DNA from: Victivallales bacterium
GTDB taxonomy: Bacteria; Verrucomicrobiota; Lentisphaeria; Oligosphaerales; Lenti-02
DNA: 9,979 nt
Reading direction: 5' to 3'
Assembly (NCBI GenBank): GCA_018648945.1
Contig: JABGQJ010000247.1
Coordinates: forward strand, 1 to 9,979
Shown here: one piece after another, positions 1 through 6,603 of the stretch
How the letters are laid out: every line of letters starts with the position of its first letter
Numbering within the stretch: the first letter of the stretch is position 1
The notes under the pieces: model-generated
Databases searched by the model: none
What the model was told of the DNA's origin: nothing
The model's input: only the letters and a program-made list of their open reading frames with translations
Position numbers and translations under genes: made by a program

Positions 1-1
1 C

Positions 2-49
2 ATTGTCCCGACCGACTCTGTCGAAGAGGAACCCCCAAACGACGGATGA
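2..49 (+). CDS. Possible C-terminal tail of an upstream gene (partial)
   Basis: Reading from base 2, the frame is open for 15 codons (I-V-P-T-D-S-V-E-E-E-P-P-N-D-G) and stops at TGA 47-49. The acidic, proline-containing tail and the close approach to the next gene on the same strand fit the end of an upstream cotranscribed gene cut by the window edge. The stretch is too short to identify, and an open frame of this length can occur by chance. No function can be given. Confidence 0.3.
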   Translation: MVPTDSVEEEPPNDG

Positions 50-73
50 GTGCCCGCCATCACGGAGGCGACC

Positions 74-601
74 ATGGCCTACCTGCCTGTAGAACACTCG
101 ACCCAGAATGCCGGCTTTGCGGACTCCCTGATGATCGGGCTGGATGAGGCGACGGCCTCTCTCGCCGAGGCGCTCGCTGGTCTGGACGACCGGCACGTAG
201 CCGCGTTCCCCGTGCCTGGGGAGGGAAACGTCGCCTGGATTGTCAAGCACTGCCTTGGGAACCTCGGCTGGTTCGGTTGCGCCTGTCTGGGTGGACCAAT
301 GCCGATCGAGCCGGAAGAGCGTTGGGGCAGCACGCCACCGCAAGAAGGCCCATTCCCCACCGCAGATGAACTGCGGACCGAGTTGGCCCAGGTGCGGGAG
401 GCCCTACTCGACAACATGGCGCAGGTGGGCGATGAGCAGCTACGTCAGCCACCCAGTCGACCCAATCAGTCCAAGGCCACTCAGGCCGATTGTTGCATTC
501 GGGCCATCTGGCATGCAGTTTGCCATATCCGCCAGATTTGGTTGTTGCGTGGTGCGCTTGGCTTGGCCGACCTGGCTTGGCCCAGACAGCACTGGTCATA
601 G
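74..601 (+). CDS. DinB-like four-helix-bundle protein
   Basis: A 175-residue protein of the DinB/YfiT-like fold, which is usually a metal-binding four-helix bundle; many members are hydrolases or thiol-dependent transferases, and many have no known role. The probable metal ligands are H59 (in NVAWIVKH) and H147 and H151 in the C-terminal helix, which has the family pattern H-x3-H-x2-Q (HAVCHIRQ). The length is normal for the family. No signal peptide or membrane segment is seen, so it should be cytoplasmic. I chose ATG 74 because GGAGG lies 5 nt upstream (64-68); a GTG at 50 would add eight residues but has no such site. The gene precedes the Fpg-like gene on the same strand with a 71-nt gap, so they may share a transcript. 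Family assignment is fairly safe; the substrate is unknown. Confidence 0.72.
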   Translation: MAYLPVEHSTQNAGFADSLMIGLDEATASLAEALAGLDDRHVAAFPVPGEGNVAWIVKHCLGNLGWFGCACLGGPMPIEPEERWGSTPPQEGPFPTADELRTELAQVREALLDNMAQVGDEQLRQPPSRPNQSKATQADCCIRAIWHAVCHIRQIWLLRGALGLADLAWPRQHWS

Positions 602-606
602 ACCCC

Positions 607-624
607 GGTGGCTACGCGGCCACC
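607..624 (+). other. Small GC-rich hairpin after the DinB-like gene
   Basis: GGTGGC (607-612) and GCCACC (619-624) are perfect inverted repeats around a 6-nt loop, starting 5 nt after the DinB-like stop. There is no following T-run, so it is not a canonical intrinsic terminator. It could protect the 3' end of the first message or be incidental. Confidence 0.3.
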
Positions 625-672
625 ACTGGACACTCGCCGAGATTGGTGTAACTGGGGATAGGAGAGCATGAC

Positions 673-1548
673 ATGATCGAGCACCCAGAAGCCGTCAACA
701 TCGCCGGCCAGATCGCCGAGACCCTAACCGGCAAACGGATCGAGTCGGCCACGCGCGGGAACACGCCGCACAAATGGGCGTTCTACAGCCGGTCGCCGGA
801 GGAGTACGCCTCGATCCTCAAGGGCCAGCGAATCGAGGGGGCCGAAGCCAGCGGATCGCTGATCGTGGTCCATGCTGGCAGCGAACATGTGGTCGCTCTC
901 GGTGGCGGGGGTGAACGAATCACCTTCCACAAGGCTGGCGACAAGGAACCGACGAAGCACCATCTACTGCTGCGCTTCGAGGACGGGACGTTCCTGAGTG
1001 TGCGGGTCCAAGGCTGGGGGTCGTGCCAACTCTGGACGCCAGCGGAGATGGAGACGCACGGTTGGTTCCACAACCGCTCGCTGTCGCCAACGGACGACGG
1101 CTTCACACCCGAGTACTTCGACGGCCTGTTCGGCACCCTCAAACCCGGCGAGGCCCGGAGCATCAAATACTTCCTGATCAGCGAGCCCGGCGTCTGGGGA
1201 ATCGGCAACGGGTACCTCCAGGACATTTTGCTCAGTGCCCGGCTCCACCCACGCGCCCGTGCCGTTGATCTGGATACAGCCCAACGCCAGGCCGTTTTCA
1301 CGGCAATCACGGCGACCATCGAGCGCGCCGTGCGCCTGCGGGGTCGAACCGACGAGTACGACCTGTTCGGCAATCGCGGCACCTACCAGCGTCTTCTCCA
1401 TGCCAAGGTCACTGGCACGCCCTGCCCGCAATGTGGCCAAGCACCCATCGAGAAGGGCAGCTTCCTCGGTGGCGCGATCTATACCTGTCCAAGTTGCCAG
1501 GGACCGCCACCGGCTCCGATCCGGCGCGCGCGGCGAGCCAAGAAGTGA
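673..1548 (+). CDS. Fpg/Nei-like H2TH zinc-finger protein (variant DNA glycosylase family)
   Basis: A 291-residue member of the formamidopyrimidine-DNA glycosylase / endonuclease VIII family, whose active members excise oxidised bases and nick DNA. Visible parts in order: an N-terminal beta-sandwich domain starting M-I-E-H-P-E-A; the H2TH element with its hallmark G-I-G-N at 176-179 and L-H-P at 191-193; and a C-terminal zinc finger with C251, C254, C272 and C275. The family's catalytic N-terminal proline (normally residue 2) is isoleucine here, while the glutamate at position 3 is kept. The zinc-finger arginine that precedes the last CPxCQ in Fpg also seems absent (GGAIYTCPSCQ). A related group annotated 'endonuclease VIII' begins M-I-E-x-P-E-A in other bacteria, so this is probably a real subfamily and not a decayed gene. 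GGAGAG at 661-666, 6 nt before ATG 673, supports the start. The tail is basic (RRARRAKK). Enzymatic activity is uncertain. Confidence 0.85.
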   Translation: MIEHPEAVNIAGQIAETLTGKRIESATRGNTPHKWAFYSRSPEEYASILKGQRIEGAEASGSLIVVHAGSEHVVALGGGGERITFHKAGDKEPTKHHLLLRFEDGTFLSVRVQGWGSCQLWTPAEMETHGWFHNRSLSPTDDGFTPEYFDGLFGTLKPGEARSIKYFLISEPGVWGIGNGYLQDILLSARLHPRARAVDLDTAQRQAVFTAITATIERAVRLRGRTDEYDLFGNRGTYQRLLHAKVTGTPCPQCGQAPIEKGSFLGGAIYTCPSCQGPPPAPIRRARRAKK

Positions 1549-1584
1549 TGAATGGGGCATGACAGTAGGGGACCGGCGGTGTTC

Positions 1585-3075
1585 TCACTCCGCATCCTGA
1601 TCTGTCCAGTAGTTCCTCGGGTGCCCCTTGAACACATAGCGGCGGCGGGGCAATGGGAGGGGGTCCTGCGTGCGTAGCAGCCACTTCAGCAGCTCCGCCT
1701 GCAGCTCGCTCTGGATCTGGGCCACGGCCGGCTGGCCATAGAGGTTACTGAGCTCAGCGGGATCGTCTGCCAGGTTGTAGAGCTGGCCGTTGCCTTGCAT
1801 GTCGAAGACCAGCTTCCAGTTATCCCGGCGAACCATGCGCAGCGTGCCGCTCTGGGTCCAGGAGTTGAGGCAGTCGAAGGTGCAGCCTGGGTTCAGCGCG
1901 CCCTCCTCGACTGGGTCGAGATCATCTTCAGCGGTGTAGGTAAGGCCGCCGTAGCCGTGTTCGGCGTAGATGGAGGAGAACTCGTCTGGCGGGAACTCCT
2001 GTCCGGTCAGAAGAGGCCAGAGGCTCCGTCCCTGCACGCCATCGGGAAGAGGCACGTCCAGCGCGTCGCACAACGTGGGCATGATATCGCAGATGCTGAC
2101 ATGGGCCTGGTGCGCGGTTTCGCCGGCAACGATGCCAGGACCGGTGAAGAACAGCGGGATTCGGGTCAGACATTCCGGCAGATCGGGACCCTTGCGGATC
2201 AGGCCATACTCGCCAACAAAGTCGCCGTGGTCGGACACGAACACGATGATGGTATCCTCCCGCAGTCCCTTTTCGTCCAGGAAGGAGACGAAGCGCTTGA
2301 CCTGATCGTCGATCAGGCGGAGCATGCCGTGGTAGTTGGCGCGCGTGCGGTCAAGCTGGCCCGCATAGCCGTGGATGGCAGTGTCCCAGGCGTCTCGCAG
2401 CCATTGCCAACGGTAGCCCTTGTCCGCCAGTGCGTCCTCGCCGCCCCGGCAAGGGGGAAGCGACTCGGGTGGGAACATGGAGTAGTATGGCTCCGGCGCC
2501 TGGAAGGGGTTATGCGGCTCGGCGAAGGTCAGCCAGAGGAAGAACGGGGTGTCCGCCAGCGACTCGATCCATTCTTGTGCCTTGGTGACGGCTCGGTAGG
2601 GCCCTTGGCACGGAACGGGGAACGGCGTCGGCTCGAGATGCGTCCGATGCTGGAGCCCACTCAGGAACTGGTCGAAGGCGATCTCCTCCTCCGTCCGGTC
2701 CGGGCCGCTGCCGCCACCGTGGCTGAAATGGGCGCTGAAATCCCACCGGTCACCGGTGATGTGCGAGTGGTTCTTGCCCGACATGCCGACGCAGTAGCCC
2801 TGCTCCTTGAGCACCCCGACCAGGTCCTGCGTGTAGGTGGCATCCGCCACATTGTGGTTGGTCCGGACGCGCGTGGCGCTGGGGTACCTGCCGGTGAACA
2901 GACTCACCCGGGCCGGGGCGCAGATTGGCGAAGAGGTGTAGGCGCGGGCGAAATCCGTCCCTGTTCGCGCCAGGGAATCGAGGAATGGCGTGGTGTCCAG
3001 CGGATAGCCTTCGCGGGCCGTGAGATCGGCCCGTTGCTGGTCTGTCATGATAAGAACGATGTTGGGGCTCTTCAT
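1585..3075 (-). CDS. Type I (formylglycine) sulfatase, no visible signal peptide
   Basis: A 496-residue alkaline-phosphatase-superfamily sulfatase that should hydrolyse a sulfate ester. It opens with beta-strand PNIVLIMTDQQ (metal ligand D12) and carries the formylglycine motif C52-A-P-A-R56, followed by S58-L-F-T-G. Further active-site candidates are K101 and H103 (GKNHSH), H188 (EPHNPF), D282-H283 (SDHGDFVGEYG) and K295. The second position of the usual N-terminal DD pair is Q, as in many TDQQ sulfatases. The end (RTQDPLPLPRRRYVFKGHPRNYW) is of a type I associate with environmental sulfatases. ATG 3075 begins directly at the fold with no secretion signal, implying a cytoplasmic enzyme acting on an imported small sulfated molecule. 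An in-frame codon at 3144 would add 23 residues but overlaps the upstream gene. AGGGA lies about 9 nt before ATG 3075. It is second in an operon with the UroD-like gene (22-nt gap). A phosphonate or phosphate ester hydrolase is the alternative. Confidence 0.92.
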   Translation of the reverse strand: MKSPNIVLIMTDQQRADLTAREGYPLDTTPFLDSLARTGTDFARAYTSSPICAPARVSLFTGRYPSATRVRTNHNVADATYTQDLVGVLKEQGYCVGMSGKNHSHITGDRWDFSAHFSHGGGSGPDRTEEEIAFDQFLSGLQHRTHLEPTPFPVPCQGPYRAVTKAQEWIESLADTPFFLWLTFAEPHNPFQAPEPYYSMFPPESLPPCRGGEDALADKGYRWQWLRDAWDTAIHGYAGQLDRTRANYHGMLRLIDDQVKRFVSFLDEKGLREDTIIVFVSDHGDFVGEYGLIRKGPDLPECLTRIPLFFTGPGIVAGETAHQAHVSICDIMPTLCDALDVPLPDGVQGRSLWPLLTGQEFPPDEFSSIYAEHGYGGLTYTAEDDLDPVEEGALNPGCTFDCLNSWTQSGTLRMVRRDNWKLVFDMQGNGQLYNLADDPAELSNLYGQPAVAQIQSELQAELLKWLLRTQDPLPLPRRRYVFKGHPRNYWTDQDAE

Positions 3076-3097
3076 TGCGGCGTTCCCTGTTCGGGGC

Positions 3098-4291
3098 TCA
3101 GTACTGACCGAATTCCTTCGCGGCCTGGTACATGGCGGCGACATGCTCGACTGGCGTGCAAGGGGCCATGTTGTTGGCAGCGATCAGGACGAATCTGCCC
3201 CCCTCCATGATGCCCGACTGGCAGATGGACCGGACCCGGTCGCGGATGGCATCGACTGGCCCGGCCTTCAGCAGCATCACCGACGGACCGCCCTGGATCT
3301 GGACGTCGGGACCGAGAGCCTGGCGCAGGGCACCGTGGTCCACCGGGAAACCGGTGTCGAAGGCGTAGACGTTCAGCTCGTCGCGGAGCATGGGGAAGAA
3401 ACGGGTGGCATCGCCGCACAGGTGAACACTGGCCCGGCCACCATCGCTGAACTCATCAGCCAGTCGCTGGTGGTAGGGCAGCACGAACTCGCGGTACTGC
3501 GCCACCGAAAGGAGCACGACCGCGTCGTCCGCAAAGGAGTACCCGGGGCGTTTGAACTGGCCCTTGTCCGGCGAGGCGGAGAGGCGTTCCCAGCGCCATT
3601 GGCGGATGGCCTTCATGCGGCGGATCAGACAGTCGGTGATGAAGCCCATGAGGTCGTGGTAGTAGCCGGGGTCGGTGAGCATGTCCAGGCAGACTTCGGC
3701 GGCACCCCGCAGTTTGTAGGCGGCATCCAACGGACCGTCGCACCCCTCCCCGGGAATGGTCCGCGGCGGGTGTACGGGCAGTCCCTGGAACTCTAGGCTC
3801 CGACACCGTTCCTGCATGTACTCGAAGAACTCCATCCCCCGGCCAAGCAACCCCCCCCGCAGCAGATCGGGACACTCCATCTCGTACAGCTTCTGCTTGT
3901 CATCCCTGAGAATCTCGACCGTGTCGGGGACGACGTTGCCATCGTAGTGCATAGGGCAGCCAAACCAGCCCGCATCATAGGAATTCTGGAAATCGACGGC
4001 CAGCGACCACCCGTCCGCGGGCGGCCCCATCTCGCGGTCGCAGACTACATGGTTGCGGTACCAGGCTTGGTAGGCCAGCTGACACTGGATCTGGGCCTCG
4101 GGGTTCGTGAAAAAGTCCTCGAAGGTGAATCCGGTCGTGTTAAGCTCCGGATTCTGAATGAGATTCCGAATGCTGCCATGCACGGATACCGGCACCCGCG
4201 TTGGGCACCCCTCCCGATACGCCTTCCATACGGTCGCCACCTCCTCGTTGTGTCGCGTGAAATCGGGAGGATCTCTCAGAATGTATGACAT
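3098..4291 (-). CDS. Uroporphyrinogen-decarboxylase-like (URO-D superfamily) protein
   Basis: A 397-residue TIM-barrel protein of the URO-D/MtaA-type superfamily. Supporting motifs are G250-Y-S-F-A-D-D-A with the following helix up to FVLPYHQRLADEF, H290-L-C292-G (the H-x-C-G seen in corrinoid methyltransferase relatives, where His and Cys bind zinc), and a terminal N-M-A-P-C378-T-P-V-E-H-V-A-A segment. C378 is not in the place where MtaA-type enzymes usually carry their second Cys, so zinc binding is unproven. The arginine-rich start typical of true HemE is absent, so haem synthesis is unlikely. No signal peptide. I chose ATG 4291 (MSYILRD), with AGAAGGG about 8 nt upstream; an upstream in-frame start at 4342 adds 17 unlikely residues. 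It is first in the minus-strand operon, before the sulfatase. Relatives free of haem operons often sit among sugar dehydrogenases in environmental bacteria, but their reaction is generally unknown; methyl transfer is an inference. Confidence 0.85.
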   Translation of the reverse strand: MSYILRDPPDFTRHNEEVATVWKAYREGCPTRVPVSVHGSIRNLIQNPELNTTGFTFEDFFTNPEAQIQCQLAYQAWYRNHVVCDREMGPPADGWSLAVDFQNSYDAGWFGCPMHYDGNVVPDTVEILRDDKQKLYEMECPDLLRGGLLGRGMEFFEYMQERCRSLEFQGLPVHPPRTIPGEGCDGPLDAAYKLRGAAEVCLDMLTDPGYYHDLMGFITDCLIRRMKAIRQWRWERLSASPDKGQFKRPGYSFADDAVVLLSVAQYREFVLPYHQRLADEFSDGGRASVHLCGDATRFFPMLRDELNVYAFDTGFPVDHGALRQALGPDVQIQGGPSVMLLKAGPVDAIRDRVRSICQSGIMEGGRFVLIAANNMAPCTPVEHVAAMYQAAKEFGQY

Positions 4292-4605
4292 CGCATTGCC
4301 CTTCTGCCATCGTGGACTGGGACGGTCAACATCAGCGCCCAATTCGGCCCACCGTGACCGGAGGCCGCAACGCGCCCCCTACAGTAGCATTGGGCAACCC
4401 ACGTTTCGTGGAAGGGCGGAACTTGCTGTCGGAGGGGCTCGGGGAACTCGCTGGGTCAGAAAAGGCGAGAAAACGCTTGAAAAACAGAAGACTCTCCCTC
4501 CCTTAGCCCTTGATCGAGTAGACGACTGAACGGGCAGTTGGGCAATTGAATCGCAGAGGAAAAGGCCGGGAGAGGGGGCAGTGAGAGCCCAGCAGGGAAC
4601 GTCCC
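4292..4605. other. Divergent intergenic region, 314 bp
   Basis: This stretch separates the minus-strand sulfatase operon from the plus-strand dehydrogenase operon and should hold promoters for both. I could not find a convincing -35/-10 pair on either strand: TTGAAA at 4477-4482 has no matching -10, and TTGACC on the minus strand (4329-4324) has none either. The notable element is the 13-bp palindrome at 4399-4411. From about 4540 to 4580 the plus strand is purine-rich. A non-sigma70 promoter or an activator-dependent one is possible. Confidence 0.6.
4399..4411. promoter_or_regulatory. Candidate operator palindrome in the divergent region
   Basis: CCACGTTTCGTGG has perfect 5-bp arms (CCACG/CGTGG) around a TTT centre. 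It lies between the two divergent operons, about 108 bp from the UroD-like start and 195 bp from the small ORF start, a sensible place for a shared regulator site. No second copy was seen in the window. Binding by the IclR protein encoded at 6604 is possible but not shown. Confidence 0.3.
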
Positions 4606-4725
4606 ATGATCTCCGAGATTATCGACCCCGGACAAGCGACCGCCATCTACCAGCGCCTCGTGGAAACGCCATGCCTGCCTTTGGGCATTGTCTTCGCCTG
4701 GCAGGATACGAAGACCCAATCATGA
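4606..4725 (+). CDS. Small ORF (39 aa) translationally coupled to the Gfo/Idh/MocA gene
   Basis: ATG 4606 opens a 39-codon frame beginning MISEIIDPGQ and ending TKTQS at TGA 4723-4725. The stop overlaps the next gene's ATG at 4722 in an ATGA junction, a classic sign of translational coupling. AGGGA at 4594-4598 lies 7 nt before the start. By my count 28 of the 38 codons after ATG end in G or C, in line with the neighbouring genes. The dehydrogenase's own ATG has only a weak ribosome site (AGGA 4703-4706), so coupling would explain its translation. The peptide is mixed and soluble-looking, with no membrane span, cysteine cluster or run of one amino acid that would mark a classical attenuator. 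I do not recognise it; it may be a leader peptide, a small partner protein or the stub of a larger lost gene. Confidence 0.55.
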   Translation: MISEIIDPGQATAIYQRLVETPCLPLGIVFAWQDTKTQS

Positions 4726-5744
4726 CTCCTGCGAAACGCATTTGCATCGGCCAGCTTGGCATCGGGCACAACCATGGCTCGGGCAAGATGGCCGCCCTCC
4801 GCAAACTGACCGACCACTTCGAGGTGGTTGGCGTCGCCGAACCCGACCCCGAATGGCGGGCCAAGCGGGAGGGCGACCCCGCCTACAAGGGGCTCCCGTG
4901 GTTGAGCGAAGAGGAGTTGCTCTCCATGGAAGGCCTTGATGCCGTAGCCGTGGAAACCGATGTCCCCGAGCTGATTCCCGCGGCCAAACGGTGTCTGGAG
5001 GCAGGCCTGCATATCCACCTCGACAAACCCGGCGGCGAGGCGATGGGCCCGTTCCGGGAAACGCTGGAACTCGCCGACCGCAAGGAACTGATCGTGCAGA
5101 TGGCCTACATGTACCGCTACACGCCCGCGATCCAACTCTGTGTGCGCGCCGTCCGGGAAGGCTGGCTTGGGCGCGTGTTCGAGGTGCATGCCGTGATGAG
5201 CCGAATGGACGGCATGGACTACCGCCAATGGCTCCGGCAGTTCCGAGGCGGGGCCATGTACATCTTCGGCTGCCATCTCATCGACCTCGTGGTCAGCATG
5301 CTTGGCGCGCCCGACCGGGTGACGCCCTACTTGCGGCGAACCTGGCATGAGAAGGACGACCTCTTCGACAATGGCCTGGCCGTGCTGGAATACCCGCACG
5401 CCACGGCGACGGTCCGCACCTCCGTGGTCGAGGTCGAGGGGTTCCGGCGGCGGCAGTTGACCGTTTGCGGCGACAAGGGGAGCTTCGAGATTCAACCCTT
5501 GGAACACAACGGCCCCAACCCCAAGGAAGCCGTGGTCCGTCTGGCTCTGGCCGAGCCCTGCGGTGGCTACGAGGCCGGTTGCCACGAGTTCGAGATGCCC
5601 ACACCGAAGGGACGGTACGATGCCCAGCTCATCGATTTCGCGGAGATGATCGGGGGGCAGAAGCCCAACCCTTACCCGGCCAGCCATGAGCTGGTCGTCC
5701 AGGAAGCCACACTCGACGCAAGTGGCTGGCAGATACCTTGGTGA
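4722..5744 (+). CDS. Gfo/Idh/MocA family NAD(P)-dependent oxidoreductase
   Basis: A 340-residue dehydrogenase of the glucose-fructose oxidoreductase / inositol dehydrogenase / MocA family, which oxidises or epimerises hydroxyls of sugars, polyols or their acids. The N-terminal Rossmann fold has G10-Q-L-G-I-G15-H-N-H-G. Acidic E40 at the end of the second strand favours NAD over NADP. The usual EKP signature appears as D101-K102-P103, so the catalytic lysine is present. G176-G-A-M-Y-I-F-G-C-H185-L-I-D188 supplies the catalytic His of the second domain. The length is typical. Start choice: ATG 4722 begins just before the first strand and overlaps the stop of the 39-codon ORF; a GTG at 4581 in the same frame would add 47 residues with no family resemblance. 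It is followed by the SDR gene after 22 nt. The substrate is unknown. Confidence 0.9.
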   Translation: MTPAKRICIGQLGIGHNHGSGKMAALRKLTDHFEVVGVAEPDPEWRAKREGDPAYKGLPWLSEEELLSMEGLDAVAVETDVPELIPAAKRCLEAGLHIHLDKPGGEAMGPFRETLELADRKELIVQMAYMYRYTPAIQLCVRAVREGWLGRVFEVHAVMSRMDGMDYRQWLRQFRGGAMYIFGCHLIDLVVSMLGAPDRVTPYLRRTWHEKDDLFDNGLAVLEYPHATATVRTSVVEVEGFRRRQLTVCGDKGSFEIQPLEHNGPNPKEAVVRLALAEPCGGYEAGCHEFEMPTPKGRYDAQLIDFAEMIGGQKPNPYPASHELVVQEATLDASGWQIPW

Positions 5745-5766
5745 CAGACAGCGAACGGAGCTCCCC

Positions 5767-6513
5767 ATGAAACTCACAGACAACGTAGCAATCGTGACCG
5801 GCGGCGGGGGCTCCATCGGCCGGGCCATCGCTCTGGAGCTGGCACGGGAAGGCGCCCGGATCGTGGTCACCGACATCGATTCCGAACGCGCCCAGGCCGT
5901 GGCGGGGGAGATCCAAGCAACCGACGGCGAGGCCTTGCCCATCGCGCTCGATGTGCGCGACCGCCCTGCCGTCCGCCAGATGGTGGAGAGCGTGCTGGAG
6001 CGGTTTGGCCGGATCGATATCTTCGTCAGCAGTGCCGGCGGCAGCGCGCGGGAACGCATGCGCCTGTTCCACGAGTTGGAGGACGACACGCTCGACTGGG
6101 TTCTCGGGGTGAACTTGATCGGTGTGCTGAACTGCCTGAAGGCCGTGCTGAACCCGATGGTCGAGCGTGCCCGGGGCAAGATCGTGAATATCGGTTCGGT
6201 CGTGGCGATGCAAGGCAAGGCGCGGTGCGTGGACTACGCGACCGCCAAGGGCGGCATCATCGCCCTAACCAAGTCGCTGGCCATCGAGTTGGGCGAGCAC
6301 GGGATCAATGTCAACTGCGTGTCGCCTGGTCTCGTCCCCCGCAACCCGGCAAAGGAGGGGCATGTCGTGCGCACCAATGTCCTCGGTCGCCTCTGCAGTC
6401 CGGGCGACGTGGCCCATCTGGTCGGCTTCCTCGTCTCCGAGGAGGCCAGCTTCATCACCGGGCAGAACTACGTCATCGACGGTGGCCGCAGTCTCGGCCT
6501 GCGCGGGGACTAG
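5767..6513 (+). CDS. Short-chain dehydrogenase/reductase (classical SDR, NAD-type)
   Basis: A 248-residue classical SDR. It carries the cofactor motif T11-G-G-G-G-S-I-G18, D36 at the end of the second strand (favouring NAD+), LDV at 61-63 in the adenine-contact region, the catalytic tetrad N116, S144, Y157 and K161 (YATAK), and the usual end I-T-G-Q-N-Y-V-I-D-G-G. The common N-N-A-G motif reads S88-S-A-G91. It should oxidise a hydroxyl or reduce a ketone of a small substrate in the cytoplasm; sugar-acid or polyol dehydrogenases look like this, but the name of the substrate is not readable. ATG 5767 has GGAG (5757-5760) 6 nt upstream. The gap from the preceding dehydrogenase is 22 nt, so the two very probably form one operon acting on successive intermediates. 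Confidence 0.93.
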   Translation: MKLTDNVAIVTGGGGSIGRAIALELAREGARIVVTDIDSERAQAVAGEIQATDGEALPIALDVRDRPAVRQMVESVLERFGRIDIFVSSAGGSARERMRLFHELEDDTLDWVLGVNLIGVLNCLKAVLNPMVERARGKIVNIGSVVAMQGKARCVDYATAKGGIIALTKSLAIELGEHGINVNCVSPGLVPRNPAKEGHVVRTNVLGRLCSPGDVAHLVGFLVSEEASFITGQNYVIDGGRSLGLRGD

Positions 6514-6541
6514 CCTGGCCGGAAATCCCTCACGACTGCAG

Positions 6542-6569
6542 TTGACAATGGGCATCGCCTGCATACATT
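6542..6569 (+). promoter_or_regulatory. Sigma70-like promoter for the IclR gene
   Basis: A perfect -35 TTGACA (6542-6547) is followed after 16 bp by TACATT (6564-6569), four of six matches to TATAAT. Transcription would begin near 6576, about 28 nt before ATG 6604. It sits in the only sizeable gap between the SDR and IclR genes, which supports it as the start of a separate transcript for the regulator and the iron-sulfur protein. Confidence 0.55.
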
Positions 6570-6597
6570 CTGGATGTTCGTGAGCCATCATTAATGG
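6565..6597. promoter_or_regulatory. Two small inverted repeats over the IclR transcription start
   Basis: ACAT-TCTGG-ATGT (6565-6577) overlaps the -10 and predicted start, and CCAT-CATTA-ATGG (6585-6597) lies in the leader. IclR-family proteins commonly repress their own genes by binding imperfect palindromes here, so these are candidate operators. The arms are only 4 bp, so each could arise by chance. Confidence 0.3.
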
Positions 6598-6603
6598 TTG
6601 TGC

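Noticed and set aside
1549..1584. Bidirectional terminator between the convergent Fpg-like and sulfatase genes
   Set aside because: The 36-nt gap shows no stable hairpin followed by a T-run on either strand.
1795..3210. 471-codon plus-strand open frame opposite the sulfatase
   Set aside because: The minus-strand sulfatase has all its active-site motifs across this span and the opposite translation has none.
3851..3858. Run of eight C (eight G in the coding strand) within the UroD-like gene as a phase-variation switch
   Set aside because: The frame is intact and the run encodes ordinary Gly codons; one homopolymer in a GC-rich gene is not enough to claim slippage.
4477..4505. TTGAAA as a -35 box for the 4606-6513 operon
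   Set aside because: No acceptable -10 lies 16-18 bp downstream; the bases there are C-rich.
4647..6218. 523-codon minus-strand open frame opposite the first Gfo and SDR genes
   Set aside because: Antisense shadow: both plus-strand genes have full catalytic motifs, and the reverse translation shows no domain.
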